This document shows positions 37,101 to 47,323 of a stretch of 64,000 bases of DNA, piece by piece (the stretch's first letter is position 1; each line of letters begins with the position of its first letter). This DNA is from Sthenelais limicola. Taxonomy: Eukaryota; Annelida; Polychaeta; Phyllodocida; Sigalionidae. The position numbers and the translations under genes are program-made. The stretch spans positions 10,786,646 through 10,850,645 of the forward strand of contig OW804100.1 in the NCBI GenBank assembly GCA_942159475.1. The letters run 5' to 3'. The notes below the pieces were generated by a model that made no database searches, was not told where the DNA came from, and saw only the letters and a program-made list of their open reading frames with translations.

Positions 37101-39343
37101 TAAATATTGTTGCTGAATTGGCCAATTGGTTGACATCAGCTCATTCTGCCAGTATCTATAAATGAATTAGATTTAATTAATTGTTGTTAATAAGTCCAAT
37201 TATTTGAAACTATTAAAACCTATTGGGAGAGATAGTGTTGAAACTTACTGTGAAACTGCAGGGTTGAATATCTCAAGTGAAGAAGGAAGTTTTCCTGCTC
37301 AGTGACAAGACTTAAAGGCTTTAAAGCTTTTTGTTCAAGATTCTGGCAATTACATCAAGCAGTTCTTGTATCTCCATGAAAAGAAAAGCCGCCTCTTTCC
37401 GCGGAAATAGGATGCTTAAATCTGAAATGAGACATGATTTTCCCTAAAACCGCATGTTGTCCTGCTCTTTGGGTCTATTGAGTTATTTTTCCCCGATCGT
37501 AAAATGTCTTTGAGGAGATTTGTACCTTTTACTGGATGGGAGATCAAGGAGGGTCGTTAGGGACGACCAAGTAGATGGTTTGATCTAAAGGATATTTGGT
37601 GGATAATCTACATGGCCGTTTACTATTGGAAAGCAGTGGAAGTATACAATAAATCTTGGAAAAGGTTCTGGGGTGTACACTGATAGATAGAGACGTGTCA
37701 GATCAAACCAAGAAAAAAAATAAAAATAGCGTTAGAAATAAACGATTATTTCTGATGGGTTAACTCTAATCAAGGAGTCTGAATCTAGATACTGAGATAA
37801 TTATTGCCTTTCTGCCTCTCTGATATTAATTGACAAAGATATTCCATCTCCTCATCCAATACCTGCATTTAAAGTTTGTGGAAATTCCTCATCATACCCT
37901 TTAAGTGACGTGACGTGTCAAGGAATCATTAATGACGCAATCAGCACATTCTTGTGCGAGTTTTCAGACTTGCCAAACAGTTTTTTCTCCCAGTCACGTC
38001 CTGACGCTGACATAAGTGCAATTAACCAATCAGATCACGTGCCAGTGTCACATGGTGCTTTCACGTGCAGTTGCCTGCCCAATAGCAGCGCTTGTAGCAG
38101 TCAGATTGCTGGTCGGACTATTGTAACGAGTAAGTTGATTGGCTCGTACCTAGAGGCACAAGAGGATCTCTTGTGATTACTTGAGGGTGTGGGATAGTAT
38201 TTATTCACGGAGAGTATAATAGCATCTAGTAAAACCCTCTCAACCTTTTCCTCCCTGCTACTCACGGACATTGATACTCTTCTGCCTATTAGTCTATTGC
38301 CCTATTCAATGTCATCGATACCATTCAGTCCAACAGCCCATTCCGCTCAGTCTGTTACTATTTCCGTGCATCTCTCTCCTTTTCAGTACAAGTCTCTTCT
38401 TATCAAAGGCTTTCAGGAATGAGAATGAGGAAGAATATCCCTTAATTGTTATCGCCGGAAGTTTAATGATCGAACACTTACATTAAATATCAATCCTCAG
38501 CTTGATACATAATTGAGAACTGTTTGCTGTGAGCCCTGAAGTAGTGAAAAAGTCAATTATGCTAAGGCGTTGGCGTAGATCATCTCAGAATATTCAGAGA
38601 GAAAGCGAATATTTCAAGACTATCTTCATCTACATGAATAGACTGTGGAAAGGTTAAACCATGCAATCTCTTTGTCGTCAATTCATCCTTAGCAGGAACC
38701 CATATATGTAGACGTCTTTCTCCTTTGTAAATAAGAGAATAGTTGAGATGTCTTAGGCTCATCTTCTTTTATCCTAGACCTTGTCTAAGTTATGTAATTA
38801 TTTATTTCTAAAGCAACAACGGAGAAGACAGTACTCTTTCTGTTGCAGCTGGTGTCTTATGATATGAATACTTTGCTGACGTCCGTATGTTTTATTATCT
38901 TCGTTTCGCCCTATGTGCTAACCCACGTCTATGTCTCAATCTATATAGCCCCTCAATAATCTCTAGTTCACGCCCTTGGTTCTGGAAACCAACGCCCGCG
39001 CCGTATTATTCAGCCCTACCTCTCGGCCTATACCTTTAACAGATGATCAATTCTCATTAGGCTCTACTAGTGACTTTGGTTAAGTCTTCACCAACAGTCC
39101 TTAGCTGATGATTATTACACAACCCGCTTCTGGCACCTTTATGTCGGAGATGAAATCTGATATCTCTCTTCCACCATGATACTTTTCTACCTTCCCATTA
39201 TTTCCCACTATTTCCTGACTTTTTGAGTGATTATGAGACCAGATATAAATTCGATTGCTTCACCAGTCAATGTACTAACGTAAAAAAATGTATAATCTAG
39301 GTGTGCTAATGTATAAACATGTATAATATGTGTGTACTAATGT
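34155..39343. other. Intron with acceptor-like sites and an X-box
   Basis: Good acceptors without partner donors occur near 35147 and 38398. An RFX site lies at 36857-36870, and an E-box group (CACGTG and related) at about 38035-38068. No repeat or ORF of note. Confidence 0.45.
36857..36870. promoter_or_regulatory. X-box, full consensus match
   Basis: GTCACCATAGCAAC fits the RFX consensus GTNRCCNNRGYAAC at every position. Confidence 0.45.
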
Positions 39344-39345
39344 AT
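39288..39345 (+). repeat. 27 bp imperfect duplication carrying branch-point-like sites
   Basis: 39288-39314 and 39319-39345 match at 23 of 27 positions. Each copy contains a CTAAT branch-point-like motif, and a TACTAAC lies just upstream (39273-39279). The duplication has therefore multiplied possible branch points directly before ratchet site RS2. Confidence 0.7.
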
Positions 39346-39370
39346 TCTTTCTATTTTCTTGTAGGTGAGT
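39335..39370 (+). other. Recursive-splice (ratchet) site RS2
   Basis: Branch-point TACTAAT (39335-39341, branch A about 24 nt before the AG), a pyrimidine tract TTCTTTCTATTTTCTTG, TAG ending at 39364, then GTGAGT at 39365-39370. All elements of a 3' splice site abut a near-perfect 5' splice site with no exon between. A second donor (GTG then GTAAGA) follows 28 nt later, like the competing donor of vertebrate RS exons. Confidence 0.55.
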
Positions 39371-39526
39371 TAATTTCCATTCTTGCAGCGTGGTAAGATT
39401 AACCCTTGTTCTTGGTTGGGGTGTGTTGTATTTGACGGTACACACAACCAGTGGGTATAGAGTATGATCCCTGACATATGTAGCCTTCACATGTGCTCCT
39501 TATTCACCCCCGACTCTCGTTCACAG

Positions 39527-39660
39527 TGCAGACTTGCCACTGCCACACTGGCTACAGATGGTCTCTGTGGTCATCTCTAACTCATTTATGTGTAAATAAA
39601 TATATGATGTGTGTATACACGAGGGGTGATAAATACGATGGGGGCAACTGCTATTTTAAG
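39527..39660 (+). CDS. Weak candidate exon, 134 nt
   Basis: A C/T-rich tract ends in CACAG at 39526. One frame stays open to AAG followed by GTAAGA at 39661. It begins VQTCHCHTGY, a cysteine pattern faintly like part of an EGF module, but the downstream residues do not continue one. Entry phase and exit phase differ. It lies only 160 nt after RS2, so it could instead be an accidental pair. Confidence 0.18.
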
Positions 39661-42600
39661 GTAAGATCGATAAGTATAGTTGTTTGAGCAGGTGCTTTGT
39701 AACTCGCACAGACATACATTCCTCAAGAGGACCCCGTAATCGCCCCATTTATCGTCCCTCGCCAACATGTTGTCAGGTCACGATCATGAGATATGGCGCA
39801 TGGACGACCTCTTCACCGCCACCTGTTGTCAGCCAGTGAAGGTGAACCAGCATGGACTACCTGTATCTTATATTGCAGTATATTAGGACGTATGTACCGC
39901 TCTCCCAGCCCCCCCCAGCCCCTGCCCCCCAGCTATCTAACGCCTCGTCCTAGCTCTGTCCCAATGGTTTAACTAATCATTGTAACTTATAGACGGAGTA
40001 GTATTGGTTCCTAATGATTCTGATGTATACTATGGCGGACCATATGTACATGGGATTCAGACGTTATATGGGAAGGTTCAAAGCAAAGTATCCTTGAAGT
40101 TAATACTGTATTACTAGTTATGATATTTTAACCTGATTAGGATAATATTTTAATATTTTATATAATGACGAACTCCTCGTTTTTAAGGATGATTTGGCGA
40201 GAAGTTTGTTAATATCCTAATCATGGCACATTTTGGAACTTTTGAATTTGGTTTCTCGTATCTGCCTTCGACCTATTCCTGTTTTTGAAGAGATAGGGTT
40301 ATTTTTTTTGTCAAAAATGAATTAAGTTATACACGAGTTCATCAGTTTTTCTCGCCTCCAGGATCACGAATATCTTGCTCGTCATCTTGTTCAGAAAATT
40401 GAAATGCAAAACCGTTAATGGCAATTACTGTGACCAATATTGTCATTAGTTGGAGATAATGATTTCAGAGGATTCTCTATGATTCAGCAGAAATTTGGGA
40501 AATTACCAGAGGAGATTGTTGGAAAATAAAAAAAACTCCCGCGTCAACAAGGCTTCAGAATTGTAACGGCTTGCTTTAATGGTTTGGATCCTCCCTGTAG
40601 ACCCTGTCTTAGAAAAAGTTGGACGAAATTTCCTGATTATGGAATAAGTTTGGCAGCCCCTTGGGAAATCACTGCCACGGTTGTTAATCTTGGAAATTCA
40701 TATTTTCCTGAGTCCTGCTTGCATGCAGAGAGGCAGGAATGGGCGGGCGTGGTGGTAGGAGCGATGGAAATGAGGACAGTAGGAGCTGGACATAGATTGA
40801 TGGTGGGACACAGTGAGACACCAGGGTTCATAGCAAAGGTTATGTGCTGGATAGGCGGCGGATGTGGGCCAGTCGCCGAATCAAGGTTGAGGTTTATCCG
40901 ATGGACGCTGACGCGAGGGTTTGATTGGCAGGGTTGATTTGGTGCACATGTGGCCCTCCGATAGAAGTGTGCAGCATGATGTTGGGTTGGAGGTGGGTGT
41001 GTAGGTATTGTGGACAGATGGGTGAGATAAATGGGCAGGCCGAGGCTGGCCCATCACTCACCGTGCAGGGGTGGAGACATGAGGCAGTCATGTGTGTACA
41101 GTCTTATTACTACACACTGACTCATGTCCATTACCTCTCCATGCTCACTCCTGCTGTGACACTCATATGGCGGTCATTAACCTGGGGGCAATCATCTGTG
41201 TGAAACAGACAACTCAGTCCCCCAATCCTCCAAGTATGAAACTGTAGCACCCCCCTCTCAAGTCATTGCTTGTGGTTCCCCACACAATCCTGGCTGTCTG
41301 TCTGCCTTCCTGTATGTTTTATTATCTGCCCGCCCCTCCCTCTTCACTTTCTCCTCCTGCCAACCTATGTATATAAGTATATATATAGTCATATATATAG
41401 AGGTATGAATCTGGTCTCTGTCCGCCTATGTATTTGCCTTAAGGTCGAACGTAAGTAGTGCATGGAAATGTTCAATTGTGGATGGGTTCTTCTACAAGTA
41501 GTATATGAAGTTGGTGGTCTGTCAATTCCACGCTGCAATCTATAATTAGCGTTTTTTAAATCACCCCAATCCCTCGGAATATGACATTTATCCATTCAGG
41601 CAAATATTCCTTATATCTTAAAAAAGAGTCCCAGATATAGCTTTGATGGGACAGTTCTGTAAGAGCTGGACTCTAATATATGTGAATATATTTAGGCATT
41701 CATTATTCCTTGACGCGGATGTGATCGACACTCACTGAAAAAAGAACCTTTGGTTCAAACTCTCATGAAAAATCTATTGATTGCCGGCAGCGTTTGAAAA
41801 GAGTGATCAATTGATAATTCTTTAAACTCATTTTATCGCGGCTATACAGACATGTCTCTGCTATAAAATCCATTGATAGAGGCCTTTTGAATGGGGGCCT
41901 TGCGCTTTGGCGCTTGGCTGCTTCAAATATGATCGGTGCGGCTCAAAGAGTTGTAATGTCAGCTAAAAATGTCTTGTAGTGCCGTCTGGCTTAGAGGCTT
42001 AGCCTGGCTTATTCATTGATTACACTTTTTCCCAGGGAGTTACTTGCCTAAAGGAAATAGTTGAAGTGGTCTCTTTGAAACTTGTTGGTGATTGAAGTGA
42101 AACAACATTTCGTACACTCTGATTATCTATGCCTCCACATAATTCCATGTAGATTGCCTGATACTATGAGTCTATTTCTAAACTGATCTTGAGCTATTAT
42201 ACTCTGCACGTTTAGAAGGGAAAAGATCAAGCTATTAGGTCTATTGTCAAGTATCTTCTCGTAGATACCTACCTACACAGGTCGATCACAATCGATCCCC
42301 CAAGCTTGAGCCTGCAGCTGGTGTAACACCCTTCCTCGGCCTGCCTCAGTGTGGGGCCCGCGGACAGCCTGCTGTGAGCTCGGCCCTATGTTTGGGACTA
42401 TCAGTTCAACAGATGTTCTTTGAATTCAATATCTTCATAGCCCACAAGAGCGCCTTTGGCATGCCTCTAGGAATATAGAAGGAATACAGACTGGCCTTCA
42501 TCCGTCCGGCTATGTGCCCGTCTAAGTTTTAATAGCCTATGTGTCCCTCATCGCTCAGTGCTATTAGACAAAGGGGAATAGATCACCTCGGACAAATATT

Positions 42601-45169
42601 ATAGTTTGTTTGCCTGAACTTTTGTCTCGCCATCCTTATTACTAATGCTGCGAATGTGCAAGCTAGGAAAATGAGTTACAATGCAGAGAGACAACAAAAT
42701 ATTGAATTCCCTATTCATAATATGCTGAAGCCGCTAATGTGTTGTTTACCGAAGTGCAGAATTTAATTAAAACTTTTAAGTGGTGTTATAATTCGCTAGT
42801 CTATTACAAACCTATATATTTCCATTCAGAGCCTATAATGAGAGTTGGGGGAAATCCCTTCTAGAACTCCACAGAAAGCTCACTCTCTCTGCTGTTCACC
42901 AGAAAAAAAACCTCCAAATTAGATTTCTTTAGTGGTGGATATTGGGGGCTTTGTGAGAATCCACGGCCGGTTTCACCACACTCGTCTCCACAGTGGAAGT
43001 CCTTTGCAGTCCTCAGCTGAGTGATTGACTTCTCCGTAATTGCTTCTCAAAAATGGAGTGAAAAATGTTGAAATATTGACATGGCCAATCTTGTTGCGGG
43101 GTCATAACCTCACATCCCTCTAAGCGCCCACTCATTGAAGTACGTCCCCTAGCTGGCCAACTGAACCGTCATACCAATCAGACACCTTAGGTATTTCTTA
43201 AACCTCCCTGGACTCATAATTCACTTACATTTTATTGAATCTCTGACAATTGCGGCAGATAGTGGCGTACAGTTACATGGAACCTCGAGGTTTTATTGCG
43301 GCGAGTGACACCCGCCGATTGTGCCAATCTGATCACTATTCATTACAGTCGCCTCTTACCACCAACCCATGTCCTCCGTTTGAGAAATTCTACTCATATC
43401 GAATTCCACAACTGGCTGAATGGCTCTTGAAAAACGTGTTTCTCAGTGTGAACCATTGTCCAGAATTTAGAGCGGTGCATGTCTTAATATGACACCCAAA
43501 GGCTAATGAAGTGGTATTTTTTTCCAGAGAGCATTTTTGCCTGATATTGTTCTTAGGATAACGGATGTGTTTTGTATTGTCCACTGACTAGGGGAGAAAC
43601 AGGGGAGGAGAAAATAGTGATTTACTTTATTGCCACGCCCAGTCTGATTTATGTTGGTCTGTACTTTTCTTGAGAAATCAATTAGAGTTACCGATCCATA
43701 TGGGTAGGTGCTGTCAGGACTGATTCAAGCATCACATGTATCATGTTCTCCCCACTCAGGATAGGATATTGAAAGCTTACACCAATGCATTTCTCCAGTC
43801 TCGCTGTCCGTAAAAATGTTTTTTATTCTTGCAATTGCAAGGACTCAACATAGGGCTGTCGCTTGAAGCTGGAAATGGTTTGTTTGGTGGAACATTGGCA
43901 ATTACAACCGGGTCAAGATTATAATGCGATTTCAATCAAGGCCATCGAAATGTTTCCCCCTCAATACTTCTTTACTGTTGGTATGATATTTAGACGTATA
44001 GGTCTTCCTCGTTGACTCAAATCTTGGTCCCCATTCAGCGATCAGCAGGTATTCAGTTCATTTGCCTCCAGGTTCACAATGCCTGGTGGGATGGGATATG
44101 GCTGCGTTGCAAATGCCGCCTAGGGTAAATATTGTCCTCATATGCATCATAAAATATTACTTGAGAATACAGCATGAAATATGACCAGCTCCCCTTGACT
44201 TGTGTAAATAATCTAGGGGACGGGGCTGAGATGAATGACTCCCATGCAATATAGAATGATACACTCCATTCTTCTGCCCCCTCACTTGTACAGCCGGCCA
44301 AGGTTGTGGTGTGCCAATGCTCCTAGTCTTCTTGCCTTTATTGCCACATATAGTGTCGCACTATTTTCTTCACAAATAATTACACTACACCGATTAGAAG
44401 CGACCTAGTATAAATAATCACCTTTAGTTTGCACTTCCTAGTGCATTATATGTAACGATGTACATTATGACATATATCTAATGTTGGCCATGTATCAAAT
44501 ATCATGAGAGAAGAAGATAACTACTTGTTTACACCGTTTTGACGAATGAAGCCGGTAAAGTACCTAAAATCAAATGGAAACATACTCACGAGGGATAATT
44601 TTGGTAAATGAAGGCTCTAGACTGGAGATTAAGTACCGCCCAATCAATTAAGAGGAAACTCCGAGGCAGCTTTCAATGCCTGGCCATTCCTCTTCACCCA
44701 CGCCCTTATATAGCCCCTGCTTAGCACTTACCACTACTCTATATCCACCAGGACGCAAGGAAATATCCCATTTACACAGCAAGCCATTCTCTATATTGTT
44801 GGCTCATTACCGTAAACTCCTAATTGGTGCTAAACACCCGGATTATGGTTTTATCGCTATGATCGCCATTTGAGTTTATGGATGTGATGGATTCCGTGTA
44901 CACAAGGCCTATACTCGATCGTATTGTACAGGAATATAACCTTGGAATAACTATGTGAACATTGTTCATAGGCCCTACTAAATACTGCCTCGTGTAATCA
45001 GGCATGTGATCTGAGTATGGGGTATACGGTAGAGTTATGAGAATGAGGCCCCTGGTAGATGGTATTAATCATTGGTATTCATTAATGAAGGGACTAGCTG
45101 AGCGTTCTAGCAAGTCAGTCATCTATGACACTGATCCACGGCTGTAACAAACTGTTGGGTTATGCCCCA
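39661..45169. other. Intron with C-rich run and dispersed repeat piece
   Basis: A poly-C tract (39905-39930) has runs of eight, four and six C, so G-quadruplex potential lies on the - strand. 40720-41060 is G-rich but open frames there are unremarkable. 41497-41517 matches the 11 kb repeat at 20 of 21 bases. The stretch 41800-42100 looks like conserved noncoding DNA. No exon is supported. Confidence 0.45.
41497..41517 (+). repeat. Distant piece of the 10.9 kb repeat family
   Basis: 20 of 21 bases match 10971-10991 (starting AGTAGTATATGAA). Flanks are only loosely similar. Confidence 0.35.
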
Positions 45170-45509
45170 TCGTTTATTATAGGATTCTATTTTTTCTGGG
45201 GTGGCCCAACCCCACCCCAGAATTACTATGGGTCCGTGCCAAGGCCCGTGGACTGATATTTCCCGTGTCCACGAACTGCTGGTCGGGCCGGAAGTGGTAC
45301 ACCGCTCCGACAAGGCGTTGACCCCAATACCGGTCTAGTAGGTCATAGAATAATTTGACCCCACACTTGAACCCATGTCTAAGCCAATCCAAAGGCGAGC
45401 TGGCGCGCACGTTCCCGTGCACGTCCTAACCACACATTGTCCACGTGGACAGACCCAAGCCCTACCCTGACCCCGATCCAACCCACACCTCCGATCACGT
45501 GATTACCTT

Positions 45510-45604
45510 GACCCAGATCCCGACCCAGATCCCGACCCAGGTCCCGACCCAGGTCCCGACCCAGGTCCCGACCCAGATCCCGACCCAGATCCCGACCCAG
45601 ATTT
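45510..45604 (+). repeat. 12 bp minisatellite, 8 units
   Basis: Units GACCCAGATCCC start at 45510 and every 12 bp to 45594, the last one degenerate. The variable base gives the order A A G G G A A A. Since 12 is a multiple of three, the array encodes a tetrapeptide repeat in each frame (for example PTQI/PTQV on +), which makes ORFs on both strands look longer than they should. Confidence 0.95.
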
Positions 45605-45710
45605 TGACGCGCATGCGCAAACCGATTCCACTCGTCTTGGCCGGCCAGGGCCCGCTCGAAGCGTGTAGAATCGTGAAAGATGTGAAAAATATACTGGTTT
45701 GATTATACAA

Positions 45711-46618
45711 ATAAAGAGGTTGGTCATATTTCATTCGATATGCTTCGTTTCGTTCGATTTCCAAGCCTTTGTCAGTTGTGTTTGCCGAGAGAATTTGTAT
45801 TCTTATTATCGTTGCTATAAGCGATCGGCGCGCAAAGCCTCACAAGGCCCCTTGTGTACATGACGTCAGAAACAAAATAAAACTGCTTTCTGAGCGATTC
45901 GAATGTCTTTACACAATAATCCTGGCATATGAGGTTGAAAACAAGGTTAGATTAGACGTTCAGTCATTTATATTCAGTCGATAGTTAATTATTACGGCTT
46001 TTGTAGTATCCACGAGCATAGGCCGGGGCTCTAATGACTCGGTGGACATAAGGGTCCGCCAGCACGAAGGTCCATCGTGCCGGCGACAAGGCCCACCACC
46101 GCGTGTACAGCGAGAAGCCCAGGCAACACAATCGCCTAACCGTAGGTAGAAACGCGCATGCGCATGGGCCAAAGCAAACAAACATGGCGTCAGAAGCATG
46201 GTTCCGAAGAGTTGGAGGTGGTGAAATCGTGATATTTCCACCGAAAGGAATATCGTCAGACGTTAATATGTTCATAAACTATTGTTTGGGATAGTATTTG
46301 AAGTCGACATGGCTCATTTACACAGATTATACGGATATTATTGTGTCAGCGACCAGAAACAGATCGGAAACATGGTGCAGCATGTGCGATCGGTGAAATC
46401 GTAATAAAAAGGTTGGTTAGATTTATTTCGACAAGCTTAGCTTAGACGTTCATATATTTATTTTCAGCCGATGGTTAATCATTACACATTCTGTCGAACT
46501 AACATCAACAGGCTTTCTGAGCGCTTTGAATGATTTTACACAATAATCCTGGCATATGAGGTTGAAAACAAGGTTAGATTAAAAAAGCATTTATATTCAG
46601 TCGTTGGTTAATCATTAC
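45711..46618 (+). repeat. Shuffled duplications (units C, A, C', A'', A')
   Basis: Unit A (45885-45995) recurs as A' (46512-46618) with a 47 nt stretch that is identical (45908-45954 against the copy). The 3' part of A recurs as A'' (46438-46496). A different segment C (45711-45747) recurs as C' (46404-46440), directly before A''. The order C-A, C'-A''-A' implies at least two duplication and deletion steps. All copies are in the same orientation. The long identical core suggests recent activity. Confidence 0.8.
46184..46294 (+). CDS. Possible short first-exon ORF, 36 codons
   Basis: An ATG in a YY1-like context (AACATGGCG), 21 bp after an NRF1 palindrome, opens a frame of 36 codons: it begins MASEAWFRRVGGGEIVIF and stops at TAG 46292-46294. 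The arrangement NRF1, YY1, ATG-GCG is typical of CpG-island genes whose first exon carries the start codon. A donor within the frame is not obvious (AG followed by GTGGTG near 46216 is weak). The peptide is not recognised. It may be a decayed gene start or coincidence. Confidence 0.22.
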   Translation: MASEAWFRRVGGGEIVIFPPKGISSDVNMFINYCLG

Positions 46619-47287
46619 ACGGCTAATCGCAAGCAGCGAAACCTTACAAAAACGGTGATGAAATCAACTGCGTAATTCTGTTAGAAAATGAACAAATATG
46701 GTTGAAATCGCTAGAAATCTGCTAATGTATAGGCTATAGTATCACTCAATATAAACTCTTATGAGCCTCGTTGAATGATATGTCATGTTGATTTGACTAT
46801 AATGTCTGGAAAGCTGTTTGGTCAGCAAGGATATATTATTATTCGGGAACTAGTTCTATAGGCCCCGGGACTTATAGGCCCAGACTTATAGGCCCGTCAT
46901 GTTGATTTGCCTATACATGAACTTAGAATCTGTAATATTGTGTAATTATTAGTTATAATTGCTTATAATTGCGACTACACCCCAGAATCATCTTTCTGAC
47001 ACGTCAGAAGATTGTCACTTGTTAAAACCAGGGTCGGTCTGATTATATCATTGGTGAGATTCGCTTTCTGCACCTACATTATACTGAAGAAACAACATCA
47101 TGCCTTCTGCTTTCCTAGGTCTCTGGCTGTTCTGTTATTCATTTTGTGATACTTTTAACATACATTCTCAGTTGTGAAAATATCTAAACTATAATGACTA
47201 ACCTGAAGATAAACACTCTAAAAGTAAAGTCACCATCCCTTCAGCAGATACCAATCAAATAATGAAAAATTGGTACAACCCCCTTAT
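46619..47287 (+). repeat. Duplicated short motifs in repeat-rich flank
   Basis: A 20 bp motif starting GTCATGTTGATTTG occurs at 46782-46801 and 46896-46915 (19 of 20 identical). ACTTATAGGCCC occurs twice in between. 47193-47222 is copy 2 of the dispersed repeat at 23064. The stretch ends at a LINE-like tail. This suggests that 45.2-47.3 kb is a composite of mobile-element debris. Confidence 0.5.
47193..47222 (+). repeat. Fragment of a dispersed repeat, copy 2
   Basis: 27 of 30 bases equal 23064-23093. It sits about 70 bp before the LINE-like 3' tail at 47288, so the family may be the 3' UTR of that element. Confidence 0.5.
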
Positions 47288-47323
47288 TAGGTACGAATAA
47301 AGAATATTCTGAATTGAATTGAA
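47288..47323 (+). mobile_element. LINE-like 3' tail, + orientation
   Basis: TAGGTACGAATAAAGAA is followed a few bases later by TGAATTGAATTGAA. A short polyadenylation-like AATAAA plus a GAATT-type tandem tail is typical of the 3' ends of some non-LTR retrotransposons. The same arrangement occurs on the other strand at 51801-51840. Confidence 0.5.

Larger units (their letters stand above)
45240..46294. promoter_or_regulatory. CpG-rich, promoter-like block
   Basis: CpG density is several-fold above the flanks. Perfect or near-perfect motifs of housekeeping promoters cluster here: ETS CCGGAAGTG (45288-45296), E-box CCACGTGGA near 45440, ATCACGTGAT (45494-45503), NRF1 GCGCATGCGC (45609-45618 and 46154-46163), CRE TGACGTCA (45861-45868), and a YY1-like AACATGGCG (46181-46189). 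This could be an alternative or nested promoter, or the promoter of a mobile element, since the same block is full of duplications. Transcription direction is unclear; the ATG context favours +. An 81-codon ORF on the - strand (45177-45422) lies inside it. Confidence 0.45.

Noticed and set aside
44154..44175. Sequence ATTACTTGAGAATACA resembling microRNA miR-137
   Set aside because: One mismatch falls in the seed and no complementary arm lies upstream or downstream to form a hairpin.
45445..45702. 85-codon + strand ORF with TQIP/TQVP repeats
   Set aside because: Product of the 12 bp minisatellite; the flanking residues show no family.
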